Shown: positions 39,101 to 50,047 of the stretch, piece after piece | Layout: each line of letters begins with the position of its first letter | Numbering within the stretch: position 1 is the stretch's first letter | NCBI GenBank assembly: GCA_032358255.1 | Contig: JAULBX010001558.1 | Coordinates: 62,001 to 126,000 of the forward strand | DNA length: 64,000 nucleotides | Direction: 5' to 3' | Source of the DNA: Heterotrichella gracilis | Taxonomy: Eukaryota; Sar; Xanthophyceae; Tribonematales; Xanthonemataceae | The notes under the pieces: generated by a model | Told to the model about the DNA's origin: nothing | The model's input: the letters and a program-made list of their open reading frames with translations, nothing else | Databases searched by the model: none | Made by a program: the position numbers and the translations under genes

Positions 39101-42100
39101 TTTCTGCTTATTTCCCTAAAGTACCCACTTTGAGCTCTGCCACCGCTGTTGTGTCCTCCCCTGCGGCCCCAGCAGGGGGAGGGATGCGGGGAGGAATGGT
39201 TGCTGCCACACCGTGCTGCTGCAATGCCTCCTGCATGAGTCAAAGCTTTACATTCAACCACAACAACCTGTCATGTCAGTCAGCCATTACGGGGGACCAT
39301 TGCCAGAATACCGCACTGCACTGGGTGAGGCAACCGTTGCACCACAGTCAGTCATCACAATCACGCGTTACAGTCAAGCATTGCCATCGGGAGTTGCCAC
39401 CACCCGGGCCCCCACCCACTTACCCTGAGCCCCTCCAGCTCCCTCTCCAGCTCGCGTATGCGCCTGTAGTGCCCCCCCTTGCCGCTCTTGAGGTCGTACA
39501 GCTTGAGGCGCTGCTCCAGGCGGGAGATGGTGGCGGCCTGGTCACGCACCAGCTGGTCGTGACGGCCAACAAGCTCCTGGTTGTCTGCGTACCTGAGCAG
39601 CCATTAAAAAGTTCACAAGGAGATCCCTGCACCCTCGAGCACCAAGCCCTGTACCCTGAATCCGTAGGACTGTGTTACATTGTTTCAGTTGGACTGGAGC
39701 CTAAAACATTTCTTCAGCTCGAGGGGCTGCTCCAGGTGTGGTGCAGGCCTGGGTCTTGCGCAAGCTATCCGTGGCGACCAACTAACTCCTGATTGTCAGC
39801 CTACCCGCAGGCATCAAACCTTCAAACCAACAACCGTAATCTCCTGGTTGCTTGCAATCACAATGGCCCTGTGTGCAACAAACCCTAAATCGCAAACCTT
39901 ACACCCTACCATGCCAGCTTTGCCTGGAGCGCCGCTGCCGCGTCCTTGTGCCACCTAAGCTAAACCCTACACCCTACACCCTGCACCCTACCATGCCAGC
40001 TTTGCCTCCAGCGCAGCTGCTGCGTCCTTGTGCTGCTGCGCCATGGTGGCCATGTCTGCATGCAGGGACTCAACCTGCTGCGCATACTGCGCCTCAAGCC
40101 GCTTGATCACGTCGTCCTCAGCCTGGGGATGGAAAATGTCAGGGTTATAGGATTAAGGTGCTGAAGGTTTTGTAGTGTACTGTCTCGAGCTTCATGAGGA
40201 CATTGTTCTCATCCTGTGGGATGGTTCCTAAGGGTTTGTTTAAGGGTGCACATACTTGGGTTTATGGCATGCAACTTCCTTAAATCCAGTGCACATCGTG
40301 CACCGGGCAATATCATGATGTTACGGTTGCTGGCGAGGGGTATTTGGTCTGGAGAGGGCATTTTGGTTGCCAACACCCCCCCCACCCACCTCCATGGTTG
40401 CCAGGTCCACCCCCCCCGCGCGCGCCTCCACCTCCTTTCTCTCCCTCCTCAGCCGCTCTATCTCCCCCCTGAGCTCAGCCTCACGTGCACCCGCCTCCTC
40501 CCGTGCGGCAGCCAGCTCACCCTCCAGGCGCAGCAGGGAGTGGAGCTTGGTGGCGGTGTCGGCGGATACCTGCTGGCCCTGCTCCTGGGGGGGTAAGGTT
40601 AAGGATTAAGGGTTAAGGATTAAGGGTTTAGGGTTCAACGTGGAGCTTGCCAGGCTGAGCGTATTGGCCTTGTAAGGGGTGGGAGATTAGTGGCGAGGGT
40701 TAGGATTTAGGATATAAAGTGCAGCTTGATGGTGTCGGCGGATACCTGCTGGCCCTGCTCCTGTGAGGTTTAGGGTCAAGGTTAGGGTGTAGGGTGGTAT
40801 TAAGGTTCAGGGTTTAGGGTGGAGTTTGGCGGTTGTGTTGGTGGATACCTGCTGGCCCTGCTCCTGTGAGGGTTAGAGGACTAGAGGCTGAAAACTAGAG
40901 TTTAGCGTTTGAGTCTAGGGTGCTCAAGGCGGAAGATGACAGCGCGGGAGCCACTGTGGTGGCGCCAGGTGGCGCTTCCACCTCTGTGCAGGTATACATT
41001 ATCAGTTCTGTGGTTTCGCATACCATAATCCCCACCCACCTGCAGCTGCATGATCACCCTCTCCAGGCGCACCACCTCCGCTGCAGCCGCCTCCTCCCCC
41101 TCCCGCTGTGCCTGCTCAAGCTCCTTGATGCGGCGCATGGCAGACTCGTTCTCAAGCTGCGCAACACCCCAGCAGGATGAGGGATTGGGCCTTAGGGTTT
41201 GAGCCTCAGGGTACTCACTGTGCAGCATCCTATCAGGATTAAACTTTAGGCCTAATGTAAAACAAATTGTTTAATCTATAACCTGGCCCATCCCCAGGCC
41301 CCACCTGGTACCCCTTCATCAGTGCCTCCTGCTCCTGTATGTCCCGCCTTAGCTCCGCAAGCTCCTCGGGTCCCACCATCAGCTGCTCGCCGCTGGCCAG
41401 CACACGCGCGCGCACCTCGTGCCCAGACAACGCCTGCGCCACGGGGTGCGGGGGAGGTTGCAACATGAGCATGCGGCACGGCACCAGGCTGGCATTGGGC
41501 AATTGGGTATGGCATTGGGCATGGAGCAGAGAGACTTTCAAAGAATTGCATATAAAGGAAAAGTAAAAGAGAGGCCACTAGTTTATTTTAACACCGTATA
41601 CCGTTATTTAGTTAAGGCGTTAGAATAGCGAGTTTTACGCCATGGGCAGGGGTCAGCATGGCAGGAGGCTTACCAGGACCTGATAATAAGGACCCATTGC
41701 CCTTGAACTGGAACCGTATTAAAGGGTCCTGCCCCAACCCCCACACCCACCTGCACCTGCGCCTTGAGCATGTTAACCTCCTTCTGCTTCCTGGCCAGCT
41801 GCCCCTCGTAATGCTCCTTCAGTTGCCGCTCCCGCCGCTCGCCCTCGCCCACCGCAGCTGCATGGCGGGCACAGGCACCGCGCCGCGCCTGGGTCTGAGA
41901 TTGCAACCTGGACTTCAGCTCTGCCACCTGCACCAGATTACCAACCGTCACACATGCCCCAGCGGGAGCATGGCATTGGGGTAAGGTATGCATGGGATGC
42001 TACAGGTCTTGGGCTGTCAAGCTGTCTGGGTCCAGTGCCAGCACTAGACCAGTCTGAGGGCAGGTTTGTAGTTTATTCTGTATATCTGGATCATTGCGTG

Positions 42101-44319
42101 TTGATGCTACGCCGCCTTCTGCATGCTTTTGGCTTTGGACCCCCCCCAATGTATATCTTCCTGATGCACCTAGGGCATGGCGGACACCCCACCATGCATG
42201 CTGCCCTGTCACCTGCTGTGCGACATCCGCATCCCTCCCACGGGCTCCAGATCGTGCTTGGGATGGACCGCAGCTGTTTCCCCCCTGCCCCACATGCTTC
42301 ACCTGCCCCCGGTGGGGGCTCCCCCCTTGGCCTGGCAACGAGATGCGTTGACTGGGCTCCGGGCTGAAATTGGGGGAGGACAAGCCCTCGCCAGCTGTGC
42401 TGCCTGCATGTAAGTAGCACGGGACTGAGCTGAATTACAACTCAGGCAAAAAGTAAGTGATAAGGTACATTGCGTTCTCCAATTCATGACAAACAGGTAG
42501 TAAACACTGCAATTTTGGTGGCGCACATGGCACATGAGATGCCCATTGGGACGTTTATGCCACAATTCATGAGGGTGTGCATTTGGACGCAGCCACAGCA
42601 TGCAGCCATGCTTAAACTCCCAGTGCAAACCACGCCCCACCTTGCACACTGCACATTGAGTATACTCAACCCTAACCCTAACATGGGAACCCTAAGCGGT
42701 TTATGCTTACCGTGAACCTGGGCCGCACCTCGTACACTGTCGCTGGCAGCCTGCGCAGGAGATCTGGATGCCGAGGGTTCTGCCACTAAAGAAGTTTTAG
42801 CCTCCTCTGGCTCCAAAAGCGGCCCCACACCGCTAGGATGCCCCTCATCCACCCCACCAGCAAGACCTTCCGGGCTGCTAAGTTGGGCAATGCCATGCAA
42901 GGGGCTGGTTGGCATGTCTTTGGGCGTGGGTGAGGTAAGAAAAGGGGGCGCGTGGGTAGGCGCATGCTGTGGGCTGCATGGCGGCTGTGAATGTGGGGTG
43001 GGGGAGGGTGGGTGCTGCGGGGAGGCAGGGGTGGTGGGTTGGGTCATTGTCATCAGGCTCCGGTCCATGCCAGGTGGCAGTGTTTTGGCATCTGCTTGAG
43101 CCTGATCAGGCATGGCTGAGCGGTCAAGACTGCTGCTGCTGCTGCTAGTACTGGAACAGTGTCCAGCAAATCCTGGGCTGGGCAGCGTAGTGATTTCATC
43201 CCTAATACCCAGAGTCATGTCATGATCATGGCCTGCATGGGGGCCTTGCAGGTGCTCTGAGGCAGCTGGATAGCTACTGGCTGCCTGGACCTTGTCTGGC
43301 TGGCACACCAGCTTGCTGACACTGGTTGCAACCGTTGCAGGGGCAGGAAAACCACTGCCGCTGCTGCTGCTGTTGCTGCTAGTTCTACTAGACTGGTCTG
43401 CAGCATACCCTGGGCTGGTCAGCTCGCTGTTGCCTGTATACATGGTGGCATAATCATGGCCGAAGGAGATGCCCTGCCCAGAGTTAGCATCTAGCCTGCT
43501 GTCTGTCTGACCAGGTTGGCAGACAAGCTTGCTCATGCTGGTCGCAACAACTGCAGAGGCTGCATGACTTTCATGTGCATTATGACCCTCCTCTCTGATT
43601 GCCTGGCGATCAACTGCACTGCCACTGGTGGCCACAGATTCCAAGCTGGAGGTGAGTACGGAGGAAACGCTGTGGACCAGTGCGGCTGAAGACACACCAT
43701 GACACGTGGCGCCACCATGTGCATCACTGAGGATGGCTCTGTTGGGACCGGGGGCGCTGTGGTCCGGGAAGTGGTCTGGGTGCGGTGCATCTTGGGAGGG
43801 TGGTTGAGCGACAAGGTCAAGGCTCTGCGCAAGCAGATGTACCCACAGGTTAGCAGTAGTAAGGACGCATAACATGATAAACCCTAAACTTAAACCCCAA
43901 AACCCTATGTGGGGGTACGGTTATGACCCATGAGCTTGTTCACTTGCACGTCCTTGGGAGCTTTGCATTGAACAAGGACAGCCCTTGTGCCACTATTACA
44001 ACAATTATCAGGGGCAGCATGGTATTCAAGTAGAGTCACAACAAGTTTTTCTTACGTCTGTGACCACGGTGTCTTCATCCAGGGAGGTTGCATGGGAGGA
44101 GCTGTAGCTGGCACTCAGCTGGTTCAAAAGCCCATACTGTGGAGGCTGCTGCGGGTCAATGTGGCGCCACTCCCTCTCAAACTGCTCGAAAAAGCTGTGG
44201 TTGTGCTGGGCGTCAGACTCGGTAGTGAGTGCAGGCGACAGCTCAGCGTGCTGCAGGGGTGGGAGTGGTGTGTCCAGCTGCAGCCCAGTGGAGACACCCT
44301 CCTGTCCAACACCCGTCAT
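36200..44319 (-). CDS. Long coiled-coil protein, possibly centrosomal/ciliary (exon model partial)
   Basis: About 15 to 18 exons on the minus strand. Exon 1 is 44319-44056 (starts MTGVGQEG, contains FFEQFEREWRHID). Exon 2 is 43824-42711, about 370 residues of low-complexity Ser/Pro/Ala sequence with a repeated module (SMSKLVCQPGQ and SVSKLVCQPDK; LTSPGYAADQSSRTSS and LPSPGFAGHCSSTSS). Later exons are almost purely heptad helical: about 41935-41750, 41435-41305, 41160-41040, 40585-40390, 40123-39990, 39593-39425, 38924-38805, 38540-38425, 38175-37963, 37728-37471, 37200-36975, 36726-36615 and 36445-36200. Examples are RIRELERELEGLR, LQAALRERDEAAER and LERQVSALERAQAAREGEV. The C-terminus is a Gly/Met-rich tail that ends FSNPVFSFIG. 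The architecture (disordered N-terminus, long coiled coil) resembles CEP-type centriolar proteins, but no family motif is certain. Confidence 0.7.
37388..37520 (-). repeat. Exon echo in coiled-coil gene (37.4 kb)
   Basis: CTCCCCGTGCGCCCTGGTCA occurs at about 37393-37412 in intron and at about 37498-37517 in the exon that encodes LTRAHGEAVQG on the minus strand. The flanking bases also match weakly. Confidence 0.8.
39560..39870 (-). repeat. Exon echoes in coiled-coil gene (39.6-39.9 kb)
   Basis: The exon start ACGGCCAACAAGCTCCTGGT, then TGTCTGCGTACCTG at about 39561-39595, is echoed at about 39773-39810 (GCGACCAACTAACTCCTGAT, then TGTCAGCCTACC). A fainter copy is at about 39826-39858 (ACCAACAACCGTAATCTCCT, GGTTGCTTGC). 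Confidence 0.75.
39905..40045 (-). repeat. Exon echo in coiled-coil gene (39.9-40.0 kb)
   Basis: ACCATGCCAGCTTTGCCTGG, then AGCGCCGCTGCCGCGTCCTT at 39908-39949, mirrors ACCATGCCAGCTTTGCCTCC, then AGCGCAGCTGCTGCGTCCTT at 39989-40030. The second copy belongs to the coding exon (KDAAAALEAKLAW). About 80 bases separate the copies, filled with CCCTACACCCTA-type repeats. Confidence 0.85.
40550..40875 (-). repeat. Triple exon echo in coiled-coil gene (40.6-40.9 kb)
   Basis: The exon boundary sequence GGATACCTGCTGGCCCTGCT, followed by CCTG, occurs at about 40563, 40739 and 40846. Only the first continues into coding sequence. The intervals are filled with telomere-like TTAGGGTTTAGG and AAGGATTAAGGGTT strings. 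Confidence 0.9.
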
Positions 44320-46346
44320 GGGTTCACTTTCCTAGTCTCCAGAGCATACGTGGTTTCTGCAAAGTATGTCAACGGTTTGTTGGAGAACAATGGGCAATGG
44401 GCAATGACACTGTCCACTGGCTTCAGGCAAAACCACCAACAGCAACAGCAACAGCAACAGTAACAGCAACAGCAACAGCAGTGCCTAAATGCCATTGGAA
44501 GGTGGTAATTTTCACAGAGTGTTGTATCATACAGTTGTTCGCTATATGGCATAAGGTGCTGCTGCAGTGTTTGGCGGCATGTGGTGCATTTGGCACTGGG
44601 ATCGATCATGTTGCAAGGACTCCACCAGTTATCTCCCACCTTATATTTTGGCAAACATAAGGAGTAGATGCGTATTGCTGCCTGAAGGTAAAGGCTGCTG
44701 ATTGCAGGTCACTGGGGTTGGAGGGGGCTTGGGGTGAAGGGTGTTCTAAACCGTGATGCAAGATGCCGAAGGATGTCTTTAATTGAATAGCCGCCGTGAC
44801 TTACCAATATTCTTTGCATTGGGCAGTGGCATCTCTGCTGTACGAAAACCGCGTTTCCTTAAAATGTATCCGCAAGGTATGAAGTTCAATTGTTTCGAAA
44901 GAGGGAGGCAGGGGAGTTGCCACACGTCAGTTACTGGTGCACCCAACCCAGACTGCCCATCACAGCACAACGGCTTGTTTCTCTGATTTATCAGGCAGCA
45001 GGCAAGTTGTTAAACAAGGCTTCGTAAAAATATGGGATACTGCTACTTGATAAGATGCTGATATTTATTAAGTGAATGTGCATGCCATAGGAATGGGGTG
45101 AGGCATACCCGGGCATGCTAATCTGGCTCAAAAAGCTGGAATGCAGCCACTTGCTTGTTAAAACAGACAGTGTTCATGGTGCAGTGCACCTCCAGGCCTG
45201 GTGTCAAGATATGACGATCGCACTGCACCAAGTTGCAAGTTGCTCTTGCACAGTACGTGTATAAACAAAATACATGTAGCCAAAGCCGCTTAGCCTGCCA
45301 GACCAGTCAATGGACTCGACCTTGGGATAATTAAAAGAAAAGAGAACAAAACCTACATTTATACCTAGACTTCAAGGGCACTGCATATAGATAATCTATT
45401 ATAAAAAGTATTTCGTGCACCATGACCCACACTGTGGGCCACAGTCAAACTGCCCCATACACATGACCCACAGTAAAATTGCCACATACATGTGGGCAGC
45501 TGGGTCTGGCCGGCCACTGCAGCAGTCATATCAACAGATTACTCAAGATTTGAATGACTCGAGCGGTCTGGTGTTCCAACAACACTGTGTGCTGCTGCCA
45601 CAAACTGCTCTGAAAATACCCTACTCAAACCCTAACCCCTAACCAACTCACACGCGACCCGCCGCATCCACCCTGCGCTGCACAGTCTGCTTTGCATTTG
45701 CCGCCGTTGTTTGCCCCCCGTGTACTCCATGAGCTCTTTCAAGCCCGCTCTGGTAGACTAGATGGGAAGGTGGAGTTGCCTCGTGAACCTTCCCACGAGC
45801 CCACGAGGCAACTCCCAGTGTATGTGGACCCATGCTCCCCCCCCCAGAGCAGCAGAGATCTGCTGAGCACCCACGCATGTGTTAACGCTGTGGTGGTGTG
45901 CGTGTGACAGACAGACACAGCCTCGGCGCCCTCCACTTGCGCAGCACCCGCCAGCATTGCGGCGGATGCAACGTTGATTGGCCCCAAGTTCTTTGAAGAC
46001 CCTCATTGAGCCGCTGTGGCGGTGGCATAGGCTGGATTACTGCCCTCGCATTGTATGTGTATCCAGGGACCCCCAATGGGCAGCAGCAGCAGCGCGGCAG
46101 CCCCCACGATTGCGCAGAACTGCACCCACTATCGCGGCACTGCTCACCAGCGCGCTCGACATGTGCGGCATCCGATCTACGCCATCAAACGCCCATTTGT
46201 TTACCCCTAGTACCTCATTGAGCCGGCGGTGGCCAAGGCTGGGCCGGCGGCCTCGCAGTGTATGTGTATTCAGCCCCCCCCCATGGACAGCAGCACCCAT
46301 CAGGTGCTGTAGATCACTGCTGGACACCCGCTCACGCACCAGCTGC
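44320..46346. other. Spacer with CAGCAA microsatellite and gene-end echoes
   Basis: A (CAACAG)n microsatellite lies at about 44436-44480, just upstream of the coiled-coil gene. The region 44480-45640 shows nothing coding. From about 45990 to 46346 it contains decayed copies of the last exon of the next minus-strand gene. Confidence 0.5.
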
Positions 46347-46470
46347 TCATTGAGTCGCTGTGACAGTTGCCAAGGCTGGGCCGGCGGCCTCGCAGTGTAT
46401 ATGTATCCAGGGCCCCCCCGTGGGCAGCAGCAGCAGCGCCGCAGCCCCCATGATTGCGCAGAACAGCACC
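45990..46470 (-). repeat. Triplicated echo of a terminal exon
   Basis: The end of the coding exon at about 46349-46465 (TCGCAGTGTATATGTATCCA, then GGGCAGCAGCAGCAGCGCCG and CCCATGATTGCGCAGAAC) recurs at about 46042-46118 (TGTATGTGTATCCAGGGACC, GGGCAGCAGCAGCAGCGCGG, CCCACGATTGCGCAGAAC). A shorter copy is at about 46213-46305. The copies lie beyond the stop codon, so here the echo array is downstream of the gene and not in an intron. Confidence 0.85.
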
Positions 46471-47937
46471 CACTTGCGCAGCAGCTGCTCGGCGCGCTCC
46501 ACCGCATCCACCCCCGCGCTCCGGATGGCCCTGTCCAGAATCACCTCCATATCATCCATGTTCTCCTGCAGGGGCAATGATAATTAATAAATAAATAAGA
46601 ATAAAAATTGGCGCTGCCCCGCTGTACCACCATGTGACCCCATTCGGCAGCAAGCAAATTTCACCGAGTGATCCATATCAATCCATCAACCTGTGCTGCC
46701 ATCTTACTGAATAGAGACGTGTAATGTACAAGTAAGGTTGAACCCGGTCAATCAAATCTAGGGTATTGAAGGTCACCGGTGTTGACCCCTAAACCCTAAC
46801 CCCAAAACAAGCCACCCTGGAAGTTTCAGAATCTGGCCTGCAACAGGTCGCATTGGCCAACCATTACTACTTCTGCTCAAGCATTGTTGGACCACCACTG
46901 TACCCCAGATTCCTCCACCCACCTCAAACTTGGCCGCCATTTCCCTGACCTCGTCCATCACCCCCTGGCGCATGCGGTCATACTTGCTGGCGTAGGGCTT
47001 GAGGAACCACTCGTCAATCTTCCTGTTCACCAAACGCTTCTTCTGGGCGGGGCGACGCGCGGGCCGCACATGGCCTCTTATCCCTGTGTAGGAGATAAAA
47101 TCAATATAAATTTAAATCAATTTTTAAGTTGACCACAAGACTTCTGTTAATTGGTGGTACTCGGCATGGCCCATGCGGCAACGATGCTCCTCGTCTTTGT
47201 CCTTCCCAAGAATGCTGGCTCTGACCATGTTCAACCTCCCTTCCAGTGCAAAGGCAACCCCTTACCTGTGCACGGGACGAACCCCTCGAGGCCCGCGTCT
47301 GTGGTCTGCGCAGGCTCCCCTAGGACCGTTGGGCCAGCTCCAGCTGCATTGCATGCCCCATGGCCCCCACCAATTGCCTGGGAGTACTGTGAGCCTTGGG
47401 CAGGGAGGAACAGCCCAGACGCTGCTGGCCCTGCGCGCACCATACATCAGTATACCGCCCAGACTTCATAGGTAGACTCGAAGGTACACTCATGGTAGAT
47501 CAGGTAGAGCCCTAGGAGGCCCCAGCGCTGTCTGAAGATTTAAGTTTCAAGGTCTATCGGTTAGGGTTAAGCACCTTGTGCCGCCACAGCTGCTTGCCCG
47601 CACGTGGTTGGCCCTGACCACCCCGTGTGCACCATTTAGGGTTTAATTTGTCAGAGCTTGGGTTCGTAGGGTTTAGGGTATAGGGTTTCACACCTTGTGA
47701 CGCCACCGCCGCTTGTCTGCGCACGTGGTCGGCGCTGGTCACTCCAGGCGCAGTGCCCCGCCAGGTGTCGGCTGCACGCTGCCTGTCTCGGTGGTAGCGT
47801 GCGGTTTTGGAGTCATACTCGTTGATGAGGTACAGCCACAGGAGGGCAGCCACCAGGCCAAAGGCGGAAACCCTAAGGAGGGTGTAGAACGCCGTGAGGA
47901 GGGTCCAGCCGGTGCCCAGGGCGAGGCCCAACGCCAT
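46347..47937 (-). CDS. Small protein with two hydrophobic segments, unrecognised
   Basis: Exons on the minus strand are 47937-47694, 47083-46923 and 46565-46347, in frame, 207 residues. The N-terminus is hydrophobic (LGTGWTLLTAFYTLLRVSAF, then LVAALLWLYLINEYDSKT), probably one or two membrane passes. The middle is charged and helical (KRLVNRKIDEWFLKPYASKY, then MRQGVMDEVREMAAKFEENM). The C-terminus has another helix (LRKWVLFCAIMGAAALLLLP) and ends with a short polar tail. The layout suggests an organelle or ER membrane protein with a soluble central helix. No family is recognised. Both the intron after exon 1 and the region beyond the stop carry decayed copies of neighbouring exon sequence. 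Confidence 0.7.
47554..47750 (-). repeat. Exon echo after exon 1 of the two-helix protein gene
   Basis: The exon end CACCTTGTGACGCCACCGCC (47691 onward) with GCGCACGTGGTCGGCGCTGG is echoed at about 47573-47632 by CACCTTGTGCCGCCACAGCT with CGCACGTGGTTGGCCCTGAC. The donor site is retained in the copy. TTTAGGG-like strings fill the gap. Confidence 0.85.
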
Positions 47938-50047
47938 GGCAAGGGCGGGGAGCTGTGGTGTGTGAGCTGGCGGAGTTGTATATGGATGTTCAAGCGATGT
48001 TTGGGGGAAGAGCTGTCTATATCAGGCTAGATGCTGTTCTGGCGGTCTTGCTGAAATGCGTCATGTCACTGACTGACTACATAGACTACATAGGCTACCC
48101 ATACAGTGTGAGGTGGGTCCACGCCTGAATCTTAATTGTTGGTGCACTTCAGATCAAGCTCATGTGTCAAGCTTCAAAGTTTTGGAAGGGCCCTGGTGGA
48201 TGTAGTTGCCGGTGGTTCACACCACTGTCACGTGCCCTGTGAGCAGTGCAGAGCAATCGCGCAGTCAACACAACAGGCTCTGCACTCGTTCAAGTACGTA
48301 CACCACGCCCAGGTGGCAAAATTGTGGGCAAATACCAATGCACGGTAACCCTGCCTCAAAACAGCAGATACGTTGCCTGGTTGAAGGAAGCGCAAGCCGC
48401 AGGTTTGAGGAAAATAACACCGCTGTTTGCATAAGGAATAAGCCAAGTCCTATCGTACAGCTTTGGCTTTCCAAACAACAGACCTTTCAGTACTGATACA
48501 CACGCTAGGGACCGGGAGGTAGGTGCTGGGTAGGTGCCAATATAAAGCAGGACTTGCCCGGACGATGCCGCACACAACTGTGCGAACCAGAAGCATGTAA
48601 TTCAGCTGCTTTCTGCTGCAGTATGAGGTCAAAGGGTCTAGAATGTTGACGGAGGACGTACTGTGCCATCGTATATGCATGCATGCATTTAAAACTACCC
48701 ACTTCAAAACAATGTCGCGAAGATTCGTATGCACACCTACCAGTTGAATAAATATAGCGGCTGGAATTGACAGCACAGCGACGATAAAGCTTGCTGGTGG
48801 CCAGTGCATGCATACGAGTGTGTGCAAAATTGCATAAATTTTGACATGCATGCATGCGGGTTGCAACTGCTTCCACACCTTGCAGTTGCCGAAGCAACAC
48901 AGACACATACCCACTACCGAAGGACGTCCCAGGCCTCAGCGTGCAAAACTTGTCCGTGGGGCCATGTGGGTCATCGCCACCACGTGATCCACTTGCAAGG
49001 GGAGGTATTGTGCACCCCCACTGAAGGGCTGTAATGCACATATAAGAACAGAAGGCCCAAAGCTGCAACCCTGTTTACACACACAAGTTACATGCACCAG
49101 CGACTGCGAACGACAAATGACATCTAACCACCTTCTCAGCGTTGCTCTGGACCTACTTGCCCTCCTCCTCCGTTTAACTTGCTATCAACCTCACCAACGT
49201 GCCTAGTTGATATGACGGCAGCCTGTGCCTTCACACAGTCCTGCCCTTCGCTACTGCCTGATACCGTTGTTGCAACAACTACACCCAGATTCATACAAGC
49301 TCTTGAGCAGAAACGAAGCACCCGCGCTACCCACGCTAGATCTGCAGTGGTATAGCTGGTACAGGTGTAGTTGGTAGGCCTGCAGGGATTCTGTGTAGAA
49401 ACTTCCATCAAGAAGCTGCACCTGAATCTGGCTGCGAACGAGTACGCCTTCTAGTACGCCGGACCCTAACGACCACTCAGTGACGGCTGGTGCTTCACGC
49501 AACGCAGTGGGTGAGTCCGCAGAACCCTACCATGCCCCTGGGTGCTTTTGCTGCAGCTGCGAGTGCTCCTGTCCTGTGTGTAAGGAACAGGCCCTGCCCA
49601 ACTTGCTCCTGCACACAACAAAGTCTAAAAGAGCTTCATCTTGCAATACGCGAACTAAATGTACGTTGCTACGGCTTCCACGCCGTATTGTAACAGCCAC
49701 AATGCATGCAGCTGAGCAGGCCGATAACGCGTTAACGCTATTGCTGCAGCCCCAGTCCTGCATGTGCCCCAGTCGTGCATGTGCACCAAGAAATGCATCT
49801 TACGCTTCCTTTCCTGCGTCAGGGTGGGTGGTGACGCACAGGATCTTCCAGTACGCACCGCCCACTATGCATGCATTTCAACCCGTAGCTTGCGCCCTAC
49901 TCCGGAGAGCACTCCGGGATCCCCTTCCATCAATTTCCGCAAGTTTACCTCCACCACTACACGTATAGTATGGTCTCAGTCCCCGAGTATTCTTCACTAT
50001 CCCTGCAGGTGATACCTAGTTCCCCTAGCACACACCAGCCAGTTGCA
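47938..50047. promoter_or_regulatory. Divergent intergenic region, 2.1 kb
   Basis: It separates the two-helix protein gene (-) from the SRIP-motif gene (+), so it should contain both promoters. TGCATGCATGCAT strings occur near 48678, 48846 and 49866. Several open frames here have no protein-like composition. Confidence 0.4.

Noticed and set aside
36200-44319. Assignment of the coiled-coil gene to CEP162, CEP135 or another named centriolar family
   Set aside because: General heptad composition only. No diagnostic motif could be identified by eye.
48505-49068. 187-codon minus-strand open frame in the 2.1 kb spacer
   Set aside because: Cys/His-rich random-like composition, no splice-consistent partner exon and many TGCATGCA strings.
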